Origin: CALCHX01 sp035761165
GTDB lineage: Bacteria > Gemmatimonadota > Gemmatimonadetes > Gemmatimonadales > Gemmatimonadaceae
DNA length: 6,718 nucleotides
Direction of reading: 5' to 3'
Assembly: GCA_035761165.1 (NCBI GenBank)
Contig: DASTRO010000294.1
Location: 1-6,718 of the forward strand
Shown: positions 5,080 to 6,718 of the stretch, in pieces
How the letters are laid out: every line of letters starts with the position of its first letter
Position numbering within the stretch: the stretch's first letter is position 1
The notes under the pieces: model-generated
The model's database searches: none
Seen by the model: only the letters and a program-made list of their open reading frames with translations
What the model was told of the DNA's origin: nothing
Translations under genes and position numbers: made by a program

Positions 5080-6611
5080 TGCGGCACCGTCTCGTGCAGC
5101 GTCCGCACCGCCTCCGCCACCGCGCCGGCCGCGGCCCGCAGCCGACCGCCCGTCACCCGCAGCCCGCTCACCCGCCCGTAGTCCGCCGCGTCCGCCACCA
5201 CCACGCCACGGATCTGCGGGTGCGCGGTGGCCCACGCCACCAGCCCCCAGAGCGCGTCGCGCTGCCCCTGCTCGCCGTGCGCCAGCGGGTAGGCGGCGGC
5301 GCGGAAGATCCAGTGCGGCTTCGGCGCGCGCCGCGGGTCCGCGGCGCGCAGCCAGCGCTCGGCCGCGTCGAGGCGCGCGGCCAGCGAGAGCCCGCCGTCG
5401 AACGACGGCGCGAGGCTGAAGCCCACCACCTCGATCGGCGAGCCGCGATCGGCCGCCCAGGCGTAGAGCGCGCTGTCGCGCGCGCCGAAGCTCGCCACGC
5501 TCACGCCCACCTGCGTGCGCGGGCGGTCCTCGTTCACCGCCCGGGCGGCCGCCGTCAGGTAGCGCTGCCACGCCGCCAGTGGCAGCTCGCCCAGGGCGCG
5601 TGCGCCGGCGCCGTAGGGCTCCACGGCGGGGAGCACGATGTCCGGCCGCAGCCGCCGCACGACGCGCCGCAGGGCGGCGATCTGGGCGGCCGCGTAGCGC
5701 TCCGGCGACGCCGCGTAGCGGGCGCGCGCGTCGTCCGGGTAGCCGAGGGCGATGACGATGCGCGTCGAGTCGCGTCGCACGTCGTCCAGGATGTGGGCCA
5801 CCGAGTCGAGCGAGGCGAGCGTCGCCGCCTCGGGCGCGAGCGTGAGGCTCACCGCGTCGGCGTCGAGCGAGTCGAGCAGCGCCAGGTCGTTGGTCACCAC
5901 CTGCTCGCTGGGCGGGCGCTCCAGCGTGGGGAAGAGGTGGAGCCCCACCTCCAGGTCGCCCGCCGGGCGCTCCTGCAGCCGCGCCTCGCCGAAGGGGGCG
6001 AAGGCGCGCACCGCGCGCACCGCGCGCGGGTACTCCACCAGCAGCACCAGCCCCGCCCACGCTGCCACGACCACGGCCAGCACGCCGCGCACCGTGGCCG
6101 TGAGCCGCCAGCGCGCCGGCGCGACGGGGGCGATGAGTGGCGCCGCGAGCGTCAGCGGCGACCAGAGCGCCGGCTCGCCGAGTAGCGTCCCGATGGCCCC
6201 GGCCTGGGCGGCGCTCAGCGCCACCAGCCAGGGCGGGGCGTGCCCGCCGCGCAGCGTCGCGTAGCGCGCCACGGCGACCGCCGTCGTCACCAGGTCGTAG
6301 AGCAGGAAGGGGAGCCCCACCGCCGGCGTCACGTAGCGGCGCGCCACGGCGTACAGCACCTGCACCGCGCAGAGCGCGTTCACCACCGGCCACAGCCAGG
6401 CGATGGCCTGCACGGCGTGGCCGCTGAGCAGCGACGGGGCGGCCGCGGCGGCGAGCGCCGCCGGCACGACGAGCAGGCCGGCCAGGGCGCTCAGCAGGGC
6501 GAGGGGACGGGGCGCCGCACGCTGCCGCGCGATGCGGCCGGCGAGCTGGACGTCCCAGAGCAGGATGACCGCCGTCAGCGCCCAGTAGGCCGGCGGCAGC
6601 AGGTGCGTCAT
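5076..6611 (-). CDS. Multi-span membrane protein with C-terminal glycoside-hydrolase-like TIM-barrel domain
   Basis: The product has 511 residues. The N-terminal part (about 8-193) has six or seven hydrophobic spans, near 8-26, 36-58, 66-90, 97-116, 127-146, 150-165 and 176-193. Residues about 218-505 alternate strand and helix eight times: EVGLHLFPT, AVSLTLAP, RIVIALGYP, IVLPAVEPYG, TQVGVSVASF, EVVGFSLAPSF, KPHWIFRAAAYP and IRGVVVADAADYG, which is the order of a (beta/alpha)8 barrel. The strand 7-8 region resembles clan GH-A glycosidases, which read roughly PIWITETGYP there, followed by EQ..Q and a final W/D strand. However, the nucleophile position holds R437, and E331 after strand 4 is not preceded by Asn. 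Catalysis by the usual mechanism is therefore doubtful; a carbohydrate-binding pseudoenzyme or a different activity is possible. The ATG at 6609-6611 overlaps the stop of the gene upstream by 4 nt, implying coupled translation and a shared process, perhaps polysaccharide or envelope metabolism. I do not recognise a named family. The barrel is inferred from pattern, not from a database match. Confidence 0.85.
   Translation of the reverse strand: MTHLLPPAYWALTAVILLWDVQLAGRIARQRAAPRPLALLSALAGLLVVPAALAAAAAPSLLSGHAVQAIAWLWPVVNALCAVQVLYAVARRYVTPAVGLPFLLYDLVTTAVAVARYATLRGGHAPPWLVALSAAQAGAIGTLLGEPALWSPLTLAAPLIAPVAPARWRLTATVRGVLAVVVAAWAGLVLLVEYPRAVRAVRAFAPFGEARLQERPAGDLEVGLHLFPTLERPPSEQVVTNDLALLDSLDADAVSLTLAPEAATLASLDSVAHILDDVRRDSTRIVIALGYPDDARARYAASPERYAAAQIAALRRVVRRLRPDIVLPAVEPYGAGARALGELPLAAWQRYLTAAARAVNEDRPRTQVGVSVASFGARDSALYAWAADRGSPIEVVGFSLAPSFDGGLSLAARLDAAERWLRAADPRRAPKPHWIFRAAAYPLAHGEQGQRDALWGLVAWATAHPQIRGVVVADAADYGRVSGLRVTGGRLRAAAGAVAEAVRTLHETVPQ
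6004..6030. repeat. 9-bp in-frame microrepeat inside the membrane/TIM-barrel gene
   Basis: GCGCGCACC occurs at 6004-6012 and 6013-6021, followed by the variant GCGCGCGGG at 6022-6030. On the minus strand it encodes PRAVRAVRA (residues 195-203), a short basic stretch right after the last membrane span. The period is a multiple of three, so copy changes would keep the frame. Confidence 0.6.
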
Positions 6612-6718
6612 CCGCGCCGGCGCTGCTCGCTCCGCACCTCGCGCGCCGGCAGGCGCCGGGTGAACACGTCGAGCGCCTTGCGGCCGTCGTGCGTGGCCAG
6701 CGAGAGCACGTCCAGCAG
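6608..6718 (-). CDS. C-terminal end of a gene upstream in the minus-strand operon (partial, unknown product)
   Basis: On the minus strand from 6718, 36 sense codons lead to TGA at 6610-6608. The protein tail begins LLDVLSLATHDG and ends in a basic REVRSEQRRRG. 35 of 36 codons end in G or C, a strong coding signal at this composition. The stop overlaps the ATG (6611-6609) of the membrane/TIM-barrel gene in an ATGA junction, so the two are very likely cotranscribed and coupled in translation. The start and most of the protein lie beyond the window. The visible tail does not allow a family assignment; its hydrophobic opening followed by a basic end would suit a cytoplasmic tail, but that is only a guess. 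Confidence 0.75.
   Translation of the reverse strand: MLDVLSLATHDGRKALDVFTRRLPAREVRSEQRRRG

Noticed and set aside
4987..6393. Minus-strand open frame of 468 codons overlapping the membrane/TIM-barrel gene
   Set aside because: Arg/Gly/Ala-rich shadow; the overlapping 511-codon frame has membrane spans, ordered strands and an ATGA junction.

Overview
The window is very GC-rich (well over 65% by eye), its codons end almost always in G or C, and every gene is tightly packed. Two genes encode a Sec-exported protein with a carboxypeptidase-regulatory-like domain followed by a TonB-receptor plug-like domain that ends in CG-VIWTR. This is the style of outer-membrane protein I associate with Gemmatimonadota. 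Placement in that phylum, or another high-GC Gram-negative lineage, is an inference from family resemblance; there is no rRNA or other marker here.

Left part (1-2726, plus strand): the last 28 codons of an upstream gene overlap, by a 4-nt ATGA junction, an 880-residue M16 (pitrilysin/insulinase family) zinc peptidase. Its N-terminal half carries an intact HxxEH...E zinc site. Its C-terminal half is a second M16 unit that has lost the metal ligands but keeps the R/Y pair. A GC-rich hairpin follows the stop codon.

Middle (2727-4982, plus strand): a 196-nt gap, then two tandem paralogues, A (340 aa) and B (328 aa), separated by 50 nt. About 77% of their core residues are identical by hand count. 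Each has a signal peptide, a regulatory-like beta domain, a plug-like domain, exactly two cysteines, and no beta-barrel. They look like stand-alone receptor plug proteins, the least explained part of the window. The 50-nt gap between them holds a pair of AATCGAT repeats one helical turn apart and a G-rich Shine-Dalgarno tract.

Right part (4983-6718, minus strand): a 93-nt convergent gap contains an array of 7-bp tandem repeats running into the stop codon of the facing gene. That gene encodes a 511-residue protein with six or seven membrane spans and a C-terminal domain whose strand order reads as a (beta/alpha)8 barrel resembling glycoside hydrolases, but without the catalytic Glu expected on strand 7. 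It overlaps, again by ATGA, the 3' end of another minus-strand gene that runs off the window, so the two probably form a translationally coupled operon.

The three blocks show no obvious functional link: a proteolysis gene, an envelope paralogue pair, and an envelope or polysaccharide-related operon of unknown role. No RNA genes, insertion sequences, CRISPR arrays or phage genes were seen.
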